Shown piece after piece: positions 25,434 to 33,473 of a DNA stretch of 36,897 nucleotides. Position numbers and translations under genes: made by a program. Every line of letters begins with the position of its first letter. The stretch's first letter is position 1. The notes beneath the pieces were generated by a model. It ran no database searches. It was not told where the DNA came from and was given only the letters and a program-made list of their open reading frames with translations. Source of the DNA: Ruminococcus sp. (GTDB taxonomy: Bacteria > Bacillota > Clostridia > Oscillospirales > Ruminococcaceae); contig NZ_JAILMR010000095.1 in the NCBI RefSeq assembly GCF_024692365.1, forward strand, positions 1-36,897, written 5' to 3'.

Positions 25434-26801
25434 TTATTTGATATCGAATACTATCGTCGCAAGTATGAAGAACATGAGGGTGGAGCAGGTATCGACGATA
25501 GTTGTGATGAGCGGGGCTGCCATTATCGCGGGGTCGAGTTTCAGCTTTTTGGCTGCCATGGGGAGCATGGCGGCTATCAGCTTTGAGAGTATGACCGTCA
25601 GCAGAATGGCGGCACTTACGGTGAATGCAAGTTTATAGCAGTTCACCGAGGTATCGTTATGGTACACCAGTATTATCCTGCCTGCGTTTACTATTGAAAG
25701 CAGTATGCCGCAGACTATGGCTATGCGGAATTCCTTGAATATGACTTTGAAGAAATCACGCATATTTATCTCGCCCAGAGCCATACCTCTGATAACGAGG
25801 GTTGAAGTCTGGGAGCCGCAGTTACCGCCTGTACCGCTCAGCATGGAAAGGAACGATACCAGCACGGGGACTGCTGCGAAAGCTTCCTGATAGTGATTTA
25901 CAACTGCGCCTGTGAGGGTGGCGGAGAGCATCAGCACTAGAAGCCACATTATTCTGTTTTTGGCATGAGCAAAGACCGATGTTTTGAAATAGGATTCCTC
26001 ACTTGGAGCAACGGCTGCCATTTTTGAGAAGTCCTCGGTGGTCTCCTCTTCGATAACGTCCATGGCATCATCGTAGGTTATGATACCAACAAGGCGCATA
26101 TCCTTATCCACAACGGGCATGGCTGCGAAGTCGTACTTTGCCATTTTTGAAGCCACAAGCTCTCTGTCCTCAAGGGTGCTCACGGTTATGATATTTGTCT
26201 CCATGATATCCTCAATCTTATCATTCTCATCGGCTGTGATGAGGTCGAGGAGAGAAAGGACGCCTATCAGCACGCGGCTTTCGGTAACATAGAGGGTATA
26301 TACCGTTTCTTTGACAACGCCGACATGGCGTATCCATTCAAGGGCTTCTTTGACGGTATACTCCTTTTTAAGATAGACATACTCGGTGGTCATTACCGAA
26401 CCTGCGCTGTCCTTGGGGTATTTGAGTATCTGGTTTATCTGTTTTCTGGTTTCGGTATCTGCAAAACTGATTATCCTCGCCACTACGTTGGCGGGCATTT
26501 CTTCGATGATGTCAACGGTATCATCGACGTATAGGTCATCGATAACTTCCTGAAGCTCTTTATCGGTAAAAGCATTTATGAGCATCATCTGCATATCGCT
26601 GTCCATATACGCAAAAACGTCGGCGGCGATATCTTTGTTGAGAAGCCTGAAAAGCACGATAAGGTCGTGTTTGTCGGCTTGATGGTCATCATGGAATCGC
26701 TGGAGCAGAGAAGCCACATCGGCTTCGTTCATTTCAATGAATATCCCTCGGATACTCTTGAAATCACGCTCTGTCAGCAGCTGCAAAACTTTTTCATACA
26801 T
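25434..26801 (-). CDS. mgtE: Magnesium transporter MgtE
   Basis: A Mg2+ channel gated by intracellular magnesium. The 455-residue product has the MgtE N-domain (about 1-125, with LLQRFHDDHQADKHDLIVLF), a CBS pair (about 130-250), and a five-helix membrane domain (about 280-455). The membrane domain includes the family signature GGNCGSQTSTLVIRGMALGE. The pore Asp is in PLITTIVDTCST. GGAGGG lies before the ATG. It is transcribed divergently from cdaA. A consensus promoter far upstream leaves a leader of about 287 nt (separate entry), so control at the RNA level is likely. Confidence 0.96.
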   Translation of the reverse strand: MYEKVLQLLTERDFKSIRGIFIEMNEADVASLLQRFHDDHQADKHDLIVLFRLLNKDIAADVFAYMDSDMQMMLINAFTDKELQEVIDDLYVDDTVDIIEEMPANVVARIISFADTETRKQINQILKYPKDSAGSVMTTEYVYLKKEYTVKEALEWIRHVGVVKETVYTLYVTESRVLIGVLSLLDLITADENDKIEDIMETNIITVSTLEDRELVASKMAKYDFAAMPVVDKDMRLVGIITYDDAMDVIEEETTEDFSKMAAVAPSEESYFKTSVFAHAKNRIMWLLVLMLSATLTGAVVNHYQEAFAAVPVLVSFLSMLSGTGGNCGSQTSTLVIRGMALGEINMRDFFKVIFKEFRIAIVCGILLSIVNAGRIILVYHNDTSVNCYKLAFTVSAAILLTVILSKLIAAMLPMAAKKLKLDPAIMAAPLITTIVDTCSTLMFFILATIVFDIK

Positions 26802-27088
26802 ATCTATCCCTCCAAATTGTCAAGGGCTACCATGCACGAACATACTATTATAATAGAGGGCATATTGATTTCAGCCTTCCGCCATCGTGAGGGTCGGCTT
26901 ACTGAAATATATGTCATTTACTATTTGCTGCCATGAGTCGGTCAAAAAATATGCACAGGCAGAAAACGCCTGCTCACGGCAGCAAAGCACGTTCGGCAAT
27001 TATCGGCATCGTCCACTTGTACACACTCCTTCATTAATATAGTATCCCCTTCCCTTTCGGGCGGGGTCATGCGGCTTACCGCACATAC
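26802..27088 (-). promoter_or_regulatory. Long structured mgtE leader, not a recognisable M-box
   Basis: Read on the minus strand this 287-nt leader holds, in order: a GCGG/CCGC hairpin, a CCCC-GGGG hairpin (CCCCGCCCGAAAGGGAAGGGG region), an SD-like GAAGGAG (27026-27032), short open frames, a GCTGCC/GGCAGC pairing that encloses a CAGGC/GCCTG hairpin (26956-26972) with a nearby run of six T (26944-26949), and an ATTTCAG...CTGAAAT stem near 26866-26906. The M-box motifs of known magnesium riboswitches are not evident. Function is inferred only from length and position. Confidence 0.5.
26942..27016 (-). CDS. Possible leader peptide upstream of mgtE (24 codons)
   Basis: A GTG at 27014-27016 lies nine bases after GAAGGAG and opens a 24-codon frame. 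It ends in TGA directly at the six-T run of the candidate leader hairpin. The peptide contains two Cys and ends RRFLPVHIF. An overlapping ATG at 27007-27009 opens an 11-codon frame (MPIIAERALLP) that stops inside the hairpin stem. Either could couple translation to folding of the leader. This is speculative; short frames arise by chance. Confidence 0.25.
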   Translation of the reverse strand: MDDADNCRTCFAAVSRRFLPVHIF

Positions 27089-27094
27089 ATATTT

Positions 27095-27123
27095 ATTATA
27101 CGCCGAAATTGTATTTTTGTCAA
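27095..27123 (-). promoter_or_regulatory. Consensus promoter of mgtE
   Basis: Minus strand: TTGACA (27118-27123), 17-base spacer, TATAAT (27095-27100). It is a perfect consensus about 290 bases before the mgtE ATG. Confidence 0.9.
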
Positions 27124-27298
27124 CGATTAGGCGTGAATTGTACCGAAATTTTAACCATTTGGAACTTTCGTTATGTTGCGGAAAGGGTGCAAATGTCGGT
27201 TAAATGACGTATTTTAGGGCTGAAATGCATTTGTAACAAATATGAAAAATAGTTGTCAGAGCAGTTACAATTTGTATAAAAATTTTCAGCGTGAAGTC

Positions 27299-27327
27299 TT
27301 GTACTTTTTTATGGATTATGCTATAAT
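27299..27327 (+). promoter_or_regulatory. Promoter of cdaA operon
   Basis: TTGTAC (27299-27304), 17-base spacer, TATAAT (27322-27327). Confidence 0.8.
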
Positions 27328-27374
27328 ATTAAAGAATGTAGAGTTCATTTACTTTTTTGCAAAGGGTGTGGAAT

Positions 27375-28256
27375 ATGCTTCAGACAATACAAGAGACCTT
27401 GAATTCTATATGGGGCGTGTTTCTCAATATACGTATTAACGATATTGTTGACATAATCATACTTTATTTTCTTATATACAACGGCATCAAGCTTATCCGT
27501 GAGACAAGGGCACAGCAGCTGACTAAAGGTATCGCGGTACTGCTTGCCTGCTACGCATTAGCTTATCTGTTCAACCTGAACACTATGCGCTTTCTGCTGA
27601 AACTGTGTTTTCAGTGGGGTTTCCTTGCGCTTATCATACTCTTCCAGCCCGAGCTTCGGCGTATGCTGGAAAAAGTGGGACGTACAAAGATAGCAGAGCT
27701 GAGTTTCCTTAATCCGCAGGACGCGACCTCGGATGAGATGAAGTGGAGCAGTGCGATAGACGCTATCTGCGACGCGGCACAGAATCTATCTTCAAGCAAG
27801 ACGGGTGCGCTGATAATATGCGAACGCAAGACAAAGCTGGGCGAACAGATAGCTACGGGTACGGTACTCAACTGTACACCATCCGTTGCTGTATTCGGAA
27901 ATATCTTTTACCCCAATACCCCGCTGCATGACGGCGCGGTGATAGTCAGGGACGGTATAATACTTGCGGCAGGCTGTTTTCTGCCAAGACCGCAGAAAGA
28001 CGAGCTGATAAACAAGCAGCTGGGTTCAAGACACAGAGCGGCTATCGGTATGAGCGAAAACTCGGACGCGCTGGTAGTAGTCGTATCTGAAGAGACAGGT
28101 GCCATATCGGTGGCGGAGAACGGAGAGCTGACCAGAGGATATACCAAGGAATCCCTGAAAAAGCTGCTGACCTCCTCGCTGATAACCGATAAGGAAGGCG
28201 GCTCGGGCAGAGAAAAATCTTTAGCAGGAAGGGTGTTCTCAAGATGGAAGAAGTAA
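27375..28256 (+). CDS. cdaA: Diadenylate cyclase CdaA
   Basis: Makes cyclic di-AMP from two ATP at the membrane. The 293-residue product has three N-terminal membrane helices (about 20-85), then the DAC catalytic domain. It contains the two diagnostic motifs DGA (NTPLHDGAVIV) and RHR (LGSRHRAAIG), and also GTVLNC. The start is ATG 27375 with AAAGGG eight bases upstream; an in-frame TTG at 27357 is rejected. The cdaR gene overlaps its end by 13 bases, the usual partner arrangement. In many Firmicutes glmM follows; here a different pair of genes does. Confidence 0.96.
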   Translation: MLQTIQETLNSIWGVFLNIRINDIVDIIILYFLIYNGIKLIRETRAQQLTKGIAVLLACYALAYLFNLNTMRFLLKLCFQWGFLALIILFQPELRRMLEKVGRTKIAELSFLNPQDATSDEMKWSSAIDAICDAAQNLSSSKTGALIICERKTKLGEQIATGTVLNCTPSVAVFGNIFYPNTPLHDGAVIVRDGIILAAGCFLPRPQKDELINKQLGSRHRAAIGMSENSDALVVVVSEETGAISVAENGELTRGYTKESLKKLLTSSLITDKEGGSGREKSLAGRVFSRWKK

Positions 28257-29587
28257 AAGAAAACACCAAGAACACTCCGATATCCAAGAAGATAAAGAAC
28301 ATCAAGGACAAGGGCACAGACTTTTCGCTGAGGATACTGGCGTTCATCATCGCGGTGATAAGCTGGTTCATAATGTCGATAACTCAGTTTCCTACAATAA
28401 ACAAGACCATCTCGGGTGTCCATGTGGAATTCAACATGGACGACACCATGGCTAAGGAAAAAGGTCTGGAGGCTCTGAATTACAAGGATTTCACTGTTGA
28501 TGTCGAGATAAAGGGCATGAACTACGAGATAGGTACGTATACGGAAAATGACCTTACCGCTAAAGTGAAACTTGACGATGTCACAAAAGAGGGCAAGTAC
28601 ACGCTTGAAATCGACGTAAAGAGTAATCATCCTGCGGACAGATGCACGATAGTTTCCGTTTCACCCGAGTCCATCGAAGTGGATTTTGACAGGATAACCC
28701 AGAAGACTATTGAAGTAACGGCGGAAGTTCCGCTGGTTACGGCGGAAGATGGCTACACACTGAAAGACCCCACTGTTACGCCTAACGAGATAACTATCAG
28801 CGGAGCCAAAAACGAGCTGGACAAGATAGACAGGGTATCGGCTAGAATATCAAAATCCAAGAAACTTTCCGAAGATGCTTCTATGCAGGCTGAGGAACTG
28901 ATATTCTACGATGCTGACAGCGGAAAGCTTGACAGCTCAAACTTCAATGCAAGGAGTGCTTCTGATTACAGCGTAAATTTCTCGATACTTAAGAAGAAAA
29001 CGCTGAATCTTTCAGTAAATATCACAGGTGCGCCCGATGGATTTGATGTATCTTCGATACCGATGAAACTCTCCGAAGACAAGGTCTCGGTGACAACGCC
29101 TCATCTGGACGACCCTGTTGAAGAGGACAGAAGTCTCGGAAATATCCAGCTGAAAAATATTGACCTGAAAAAGGACATCAAGTTCAAGATACCGTTGAAC
29201 ACGGGTGAGGTCAACACCAGCGGCAAGGATACGATAACCGTCAGCTTCGATGACAAGGGTTACAGTTCAGCGACATTTACGCTGGATTCGGAGAACATAG
29301 AACTTGTGGGGACACCCTCAATGTTCACCAGCGAGATAGACAACGACAAACTGCCTAACGTGGTGCTTTACGGTCCGACAGAGGTGATCGAGAGCCTTAC
29401 AGATGCGGACATTTACGCCAAGATATCACTCAGCGATATCAAAGAAGTCGGTTCCTACACCAAGGAAGCCGAGATCTACGCCAAGGGCAAAAAGAACGTA
29501 TGGTGCTTTGGCACTAATGAAGTTCAGATAACTGTATCAAAGCCAAAGACAGACGACAGCAGTTTGGATGACTCTTCGGTGTCTTAA
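28244..29587 (+). CDS. cdaR: CdaR (YbbR-domain) regulator of CdaA
   Basis: A 447-residue membrane-anchored protein. A short basic N-terminus precedes one membrane helix (about residues 30-47, LRILAFIIAVISWFIMS). About four extracytoplasmic YbbR repeats follow, with recurring patterns such as TKEGKYTLEIDV and TYTKEAEIY-like strands. CdaR binds CdaA in the membrane and modulates c-di-AMP synthesis. It overlaps the end of cdaA by 13 bases. A hairpin with six T lies just after the stop (29600-29634). Confidence 0.93.
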   Translation: MEEVKENTKNTPISKKIKNIKDKGTDFSLRILAFIIAVISWFIMSITQFPTINKTISGVHVEFNMDDTMAKEKGLEALNYKDFTVDVEIKGMNYEIGTYTENDLTAKVKLDDVTKEGKYTLEIDVKSNHPADRCTIVSVSPESIEVDFDRITQKTIEVTAEVPLVTAEDGYTLKDPTVTPNEITISGAKNELDKIDRVSARISKSKKLSEDASMQAEELIFYDADSGKLDSSNFNARSASDYSVNFSILKKKTLNLSVNITGAPDGFDVSSIPMKLSEDKVSVTTPHLDDPVEEDRSLGNIQLKNIDLKKDIKFKIPLNTGEVNTSGKDTITVSFDDKGYSSATFTLDSENIELVGTPSMFTSEIDNDKLPNVVLYGPTEVIESLTDADIYAKISLSDIKEVGSYTKEAEIYAKGKKNVWCFGTNEVQITVSKPKTDDSSLDDSSVS

Positions 29588-29599
29588 AAAATGATAAAC

Positions 29600-29634
29600 A
29601 GCGGTTCGGCGCGGAAATGTCGAGCCGCTTTTTT
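29600..29634 (+). terminator. Terminator/attenuator between cdaR and flavoprotein gene
   Basis: AGCGGTTCG (29600-29608) pairs with CGAGCCGCT (29621-29629), followed by a T-run to 29634. The GGAGGT of the next gene begins directly after the T-run, so the downstream operon half may depend on read-through. Confidence 0.8.
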
Positions 29635-29646
29635 GGAGGTGCTTAA

Positions 29647-31233
29647 ATGCCTGTTATTGTAAACCAGATAAGTTCCCCACTGGGGGCAGATGAGAAAAGT
29701 GTTATTGAAGCGGCAAGGAAAAAGCTTGGGATAGCGCCATCTGCCATACGCGGGGCACATATATACAAGACCTCTCTCGATGCGAGAAAAAGAGGAAATA
29801 TACACTATGTACATTCGGTGATATTCACCCTTGGCAGCTGTGATGAAGAGAAGCGTGCAGCTGAAAAGAACGCGGCTTTCATCTATGCTGCGCCTGCGGT
29901 GTTCTCACCTGTGATATCGAAGAAGAAAGTCAAGGGGCGTGTGGTAATCGCGGGATTCGGTCCTGCGGGAATGTTCTGCGGACTGGCACTGGCTGAACAG
30001 GGATATCGTCCCCTTATACTTGAACGCGGCGAGTGCATCGAAGACCGCGTGGCTTCGGTGGAAAGCTTCATGAGTACTGGTATACTCAATGAACAGTCCA
30101 ACATACAGTTCGGTGAAGGCGGCGCAGGAACATTCTCGGACGGAAAACTCACGACGAGGATAAAAGACCCTCTTTGCAGATATGTGCTGGAAAGAATGGT
30201 TGGATTCGGTGCGCCAGAGGAAATACTCACCAAAGCAAAACCCCACATCGGCACTGACAGGCTGAGGGAAGTTGTCAAGGCGATAAGAGAGCGCATAATC
30301 GAACTGGGGGGCGAGATAAGGTTCTGTACCGAGCTTGAAGATATCGAGCTTTCAGACAGACAGGCTGAGGCTGTAAGGTTCACAGGGGGACGAGAGGAAG
30401 TTTCCGCGGTGGTACTGGCTATCGGACACTCAGCTCGAAATACTTTTGAGATGCTGCACAGGAAAGGGATATTCTTAGAGGCGAAACCTTTCTCCGTCGG
30501 AGCGAGGATAGAACACAGACAGACGGAAGTTGACAGAAGTCTGTACGGCGAATACGCTGGAAGTCCCATGCTGCCAAAGGGAGAATATCAGCTTTCCCAC
30601 CGCGAGAATGGCGGTCGGGCAGCATACACTTTCTGTATGTGCCCGGGAGGTACGGTAGTGCCCGCGGCTTCGGAAAATGGCGGAACAGTCACCAACGGCA
30701 TGAGCGTATTCGCTCGCGACGGAGTGAATGCAAATTCGGCGCTGGTGGTATCGGTAACTCCCGAGGATTTCGGCAGCAAGCCCCTTGACGGTATGTACTT
30801 TGCTCGGGAAATAGAGCAGAAAGCTTACAAGGCTGCGGGCAGTTACAAGGCTTGCGCTTCAAGCGTAAAGGGATTTCTTGATGGCAAAGCAGACCTAGAT
30901 ACGGACATAGAACCAAGCTATTCTCTCGGAGTGACAGCAGTGGATTACGAGAAAATTTTCCCTAAGCAGGTGACAGAAATGATGCGCACAGGGCTGAAAG
31001 TATTTTCAAGAAAGATGAAATGCTTCGGGGACGGCAAGGCACTTCTCTGCGCACCAGAAACTCGCACGAGCTCACCTGTGAGGATAACCAGGGACAAGGA
31101 CAGTATGACTTCCCTTTCCTGTGATAACCTCTACCCCTGCGGTGAGGGTGCGGGCTACGCGGGTGGAATAATGAGTGCAGCAGTAGACGGTCTGAACACA
31201 GCACTGAAGATAATGGCTGAGATAGCGCCATGA
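29647..31233 (+). CDS. FAD-dependent oxidoreductase (COG2509 type)
   Basis: A 528-residue flavoprotein of the uncharacterised COG2509 family. An N-terminal domain of about 90 residues (with RGAHIYKTSLDARK) precedes the FAD-binding Rossmann motif VVIAGFGPAGMFCGLALAEQ (about 98-117). GEGGAGTFSDGKLTTR and the C-terminal CGEGAGYAGGIMSAAVDGL, which closes the FAD site, follow. Substrate and partner are unknown. GGAGGT lies six bases before the ATG and directly behind the cdaR terminator. The next gene follows within 15 bases, so the pair forms an operon. Confidence 0.9.
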   Translation: MPVIVNQISSPLGADEKSVIEAARKKLGIAPSAIRGAHIYKTSLDARKRGNIHYVHSVIFTLGSCDEEKRAAEKNAAFIYAAPAVFSPVISKKKVKGRVVIAGFGPAGMFCGLALAEQGYRPLILERGECIEDRVASVESFMSTGILNEQSNIQFGEGGAGTFSDGKLTTRIKDPLCRYVLERMVGFGAPEEILTKAKPHIGTDRLREVVKAIRERIIELGGEIRFCTELEDIELSDRQAEAVRFTGGREEVSAVVLAIGHSARNTFEMLHRKGIFLEAKPFSVGARIEHRQTEVDRSLYGEYAGSPMLPKGEYQLSHRENGGRAAYTFCMCPGGTVVPAASENGGTVTNGMSVFARDGVNANSALVVSVTPEDFGSKPLDGMYFAREIEQKAYKAAGSYKACASSVKGFLDGKADLDTDIEPSYSLGVTAVDYEKIFPKQVTEMMRTGLKVFSRKMKCFGDGKALLCAPETRTSSPVRITRDKDSMTSLSCDNLYPCGEGAGYAGGIMSAAVDGLNTALKIMAEIAP

Positions 31234-31247
31234 TATACGGAGGAAGC

Positions 31248-31805
31248 ATGACACCGAAAGAATATCTGGAAATACTGCACACCGCAGAAAAGTTGAAAGA
31301 CACCACAAGGCACTGTACGACCTCCAAAAGACGTACCGAAAGTGTGGCAGAACACAGCTGGCGGCTGGCGCTGATGGCAATACTCCTTCGCGGAGAATTT
31401 CCCGAAGCCGACATAAACAAGCTGACTGCAATGTGCATTATACACGACCTTGGGGAATGTTTCACAGGTGACATACCCACATTCAGCAAGACTGACAAAG
31501 ACCGTGAGACCGAAGACAGACTTCTGAATGAATGGGTAGGTTCTCTGCCCGCGGAAATTTCTTCTTATTTCAAGGCACTGTATCGGGAGATGGAAGAACA
31601 GAAAACAATAGAAGCGAAACTGTTCAAGGCACTTGACAAGCTTGAAGCCCTGATACAGCACAATGAATCACCGCTGGATACATGGTCTGAAAATGAACGT
31701 GAGTTAAATCTGACTTACGGTACAGATACAGTGGCTTTCTCGAAATGGCTGACAGAACTCCGAAAAGTGATACTTGACGAAACACTGGATAAACTCGGAA
31801 AATAA
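31248..31805 (+). CDS. HD-domain hydrolase (YfbR/HDDC2-like)
   Basis: A 185-residue metal-dependent phosphohydrolase of the HD superfamily. Metal ligands are in VAEHSWRLALMA (His), IIHDLGECFTGD (His-Asp) and ALDKLEALIQHN (Asp). The arrangement resembles 5'-deoxynucleotidase YfbR or HDDC2, so nucleotide monophosphates are the likely but unproven substrates. I choose ATG 31248 (MTPKEYLEIL) with GGAGG four bases upstream; ATG 31230 overlaps the stop of the flavoprotein gene and lacks its own ribosome binding site. The strong terminator follows at once. Confidence 0.85.
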   Translation: MTPKEYLEILHTAEKLKDTTRHCTTSKRRTESVAEHSWRLALMAILLRGEFPEADINKLTAMCIIHDLGECFTGDIPTFSKTDKDRETEDRLLNEWVGSLPAEISSYFKALYREMEEQKTIEAKLFKALDKLEALIQHNESPLDTWSENERELNLTYGTDTVAFSKWLTELRKVILDETLDKLGK

Positions 31806-31806
31806 A

Positions 31807-31841
31807 AACGGCGGGGCTACACGCTCCGCCGTTGATTTTTT
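31807..31841. terminator. Bidirectional terminator
   Basis: AACGGCGG (31807-31814) pairs with CCGCCGTT (31826-31833). The plus strand continues GATTTTTTC; the minus strand continues TTTTATTTTC. It ends both the HD-hydrolase operon and the convergent regulator gene. Confidence 0.88.
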
Positions 31842-31847
31842 CTGAAA

Positions 31848-32225
31848 TTATTCCACAAGACCTTTTTCTTTCAAAACCTTCTTGATAGCCGCATATGTCT
31901 CATCGCTGAGGATATGTTCAACACGGCAGGCATCCTTGGAAGCGGTAGCTTCGCTTACGCCCAGTGAAACGAACAGCTTGGAAAACAGCTTATGGCGCTC
32001 ATACATTTTTTCAGCTATCTCCATACCTTTATCTGTAAGTGTGATGTAGCCGTCCTTATCAACTGAAATATATCCGTTCTCGCGAAGATTTTTCATGGCA
32101 ATGCTGACGCTGGGCTTGGAAAATTCAAGCTCGTTTACTATATCGATGCTTCTGACATCGCCTTTGCGCTCACTGATCATGAGTATGCTTTCAAGATAAT
32201 TTTCGGCAGATTCCTGTATTTTCAA
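31848..32225 (-). CDS. DtxR/MntR-family metal-dependent regulator
   Basis: A 125-residue regulator: an N-terminal winged helix (with VRSIDIVNELEFSKPSVSIAMKN split over two helices) and a C-terminal metal-binding and dimerisation domain. The metal-site segment reads ACRVEHIL, which fits the DtxR Cys-x-x-Glu-His pattern. The position equal to MntR Asp8 or DtxR Met10 is Asn (in SAENYLES), so metal preference is unclear. The start is TTG at 32225 with GGAGGTG six bases upstream; an ATG 24 codons earlier lies in the promoter. It has no SH3 domain, which is normal for the short class. No transporter gene is adjacent. Confidence 0.88.
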   Translation of the reverse strand: MKIQESAENYLESILMISERKGDVRSIDIVNELEFSKPSVSIAMKNLRENGYISVDKDGYITLTDKGMEIAEKMYERHKLFSKLFVSLGVSEATASKDACRVEHILSDETYAAIKKVLKEKGLVE

Positions 32226-32259
32226 AGCTGCACCTCCGTTGTAATTATTTATATCATAT

Positions 32260-32288
32260 ATCATAACATATTTTTTTAAATTTTGCAA
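32260..32288 (-). promoter_or_regulatory. Promoter of DtxR/MntR-type gene
   Basis: Minus strand: TTGCAA (32283-32288), 17-base spacer, TATGAT (32260-32265). Confidence 0.65.
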
Positions 32289-32369
32289 GTGGTACAAAAG
32301 AAATATTTGGAAGAAGATGACGGCATTCAGGATCAGAAGATTTTTGCACTTCGGGGCGGTGATTTTTTA

Positions 32370-32732
32370 TCAGGAATTGTCCTCGGGCAGAAGGTGAAAA
32401 TAGGAATCATCGAGATCGTTTGCCACGTCATATTCTGCTTTTTTCCATAGATCAAGCCGTGCTTTATTTTCCATATCGGTAAGTATCTGACCTATCTCAT
32501 CGATGTAACCGATGGCAAGGTAGTCTTTCAGGAATTGTATGCCGATTTGATACGGGTCATCTGGTTCTGATATCTTTTCAATAGCTTTATCCCAGTAATC
32601 AGCATAAGCGAGATCGGCTGGACTGCCCAGACTCATTCCGCCAAGCATTCCACCAAGCCAGTCGTGTTCTTCTGCGTTCCAGATGTTTTCAAGATAGCGA
32701 AAGAAAATTCGGTAGCCGAGAATATTTTTCAT
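32370..32732 (-). CDS. Unknown small protein
   Basis: A 120-residue soluble acidic protein with no signal peptide. It is rich in aromatics (RIFFRYLENIWNAEEHDW) and has a glycine-rich turn (LGGMLGGMSLGSPADLAYAD) followed by helices. The shape is like small immunity-type proteins of contact-dependent systems, but I do not recognise the family. AAAGGAGA precedes the ATG. It begins 16 bases after the stop of the membrane-protein gene upstream, so the two are one operon. Confidence 0.65.
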   Translation of the reverse strand: MKNILGYRIFFRYLENIWNAEEHDWLGGMLGGMSLGSPADLAYADYWDKAIEKISEPDDPYQIGIQFLKDYLAIGYIDEIGQILTDMENKARLDLWKKAEYDVANDLDDSYFHLLPEDNS

Positions 32733-32748
32733 TGAGATCTGTTCTCCT

Positions 32749-33060
32749 TTATGATACGATTTGGGTAAATGCCAGATACAGATATGGGCAGAAAGTCATT
32801 ACTATATTATAGATAAACAACCTGCTGCCGATTTGGATATGATGTTTTGTTCTCTCGTTTTTGAAGAAGAAAACATTGCAGATCATGCTTAGAATGATAT
32901 GCACAAGACCTACTGCAAGAAGTGCATGATGGATATTCATGTTCTGGAATTTGTTGTCATTCCCTGTCAGGTCATACATTATAATAATGAACCAGCCAAG
33001 CAGGTCATTAAGCAAAAATGCGATGATATCTATCGCGGTGATGGCTTTGCTGTTCTTCAT
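32749..33060 (-). CDS. Small membrane protein (three TM)
   Basis: A 103-residue protein with helices at about 7-28, 42-64 and 78-98, and a short cytoplasmic loop (KNERTKHHIQIG). The family is unknown. AGAGGAG lies before the ATG. It is the first gene of a two-gene operon driven by a consensus promoter at 33100-33128. Confidence 0.7.
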   Translation of the reverse strand: MKNSKAITAIDIIAFLLNDLLGWFIIIMYDLTGNDNKFQNMNIHHALLAVGLVHIILSMICNVFFFKNERTKHHIQIGSRLFIYNIVMTFCPYLYLAFTQIVS

Positions 33061-33099
33061 TTTTTGTACCGCTCCTCTTTACGATTTTTGTTAGAATTT

Positions 33100-33128
33100 A
33101 TTATATCACAACGGTGCAGAACTGTCAA
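33100..33128 (-). promoter_or_regulatory. Consensus promoter of small membrane protein gene
   Basis: Minus strand: TTGACA (33123-33128), 17-base spacer, TATAAT (33100-33105). The -35 begins at the end of the T-run of the upstream terminator. Confidence 0.88.
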
Positions 33129-33176
33129 CAAAAAAGCCATAGTACTTCTGACAAACAGTCGGAAATACTATGGCTT
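33129..33176 (-). terminator. Terminator of Xre operon
   Basis: AAGCCATAGTA (33166-33176 read on minus) pairs with TACTATGGCTT (33134-33144 read on minus). The inner TTC-GAC/GTC-GAA pairs extend the stem, and TTTTTTG follows on the minus strand. Confidence 0.88.
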
Positions 33177-33189
33177 GGAAAATTATATA

Positions 33190-33447
33190 TCATGTTCTGC
33201 GGAGTGCGCCTGTGAACATTTTAGCCGAACGTATCAACATGGTCACGCCCATAACCGAGCAAACCGAACCGATGGCAATTGAATGTTTCAGGATAACATA
33301 GATGCCTGTGGCTATCACGAGGAGGCTTACTGCTATGCAGAGCATAAAAAATCCTGCACGGAGGATAACTCTTATCGGGCGCGGAACATATCTGCTGTTA
33401 AGAAAACCGATAACAAATTCTTCTGCTATATCTATGATGAAATCCAT
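33190..33447 (-). CDS. Small membrane protein co-transcribed with Xre regulator
   Basis: An 85-residue protein. The amphipathic start (MDFIIDIAEEFVIGFLNSR) is followed by a basic turn and two membrane helices (about 28-52 and 56-76). The family is unknown. AAAGGAGA precedes the ATG. It starts 26 bases after the Xre gene stop and ends at a strong terminator, so it belongs to the regulator's operon. Confidence 0.7.
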   Translation of the reverse strand: MDFIIDIAEEFVIGFLNSRYVPRPIRVILRAGFFMLCIAVSLLVIATGIYVILKHSIAIGSVCSVMGVTMLIRSAKMFTGALRRT

Positions 33448-33473
33448 AATGTTGTTCTCCTTTATCTGTCATG

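Noticed and set aside
26802..27088. M-box magnesium riboswitch upstream of mgtE
   Set aside because: The expected GGTGAGGCTC-type and GACGCC-type conserved segments are not seen in the leader; kept as an unnamed structured leader.
27357..27359. TTG start for cdaA
   Set aside because: ATG at 27375 has AAAGGG eight bases upstream; nothing resembling a ribosome binding site precedes the TTG.
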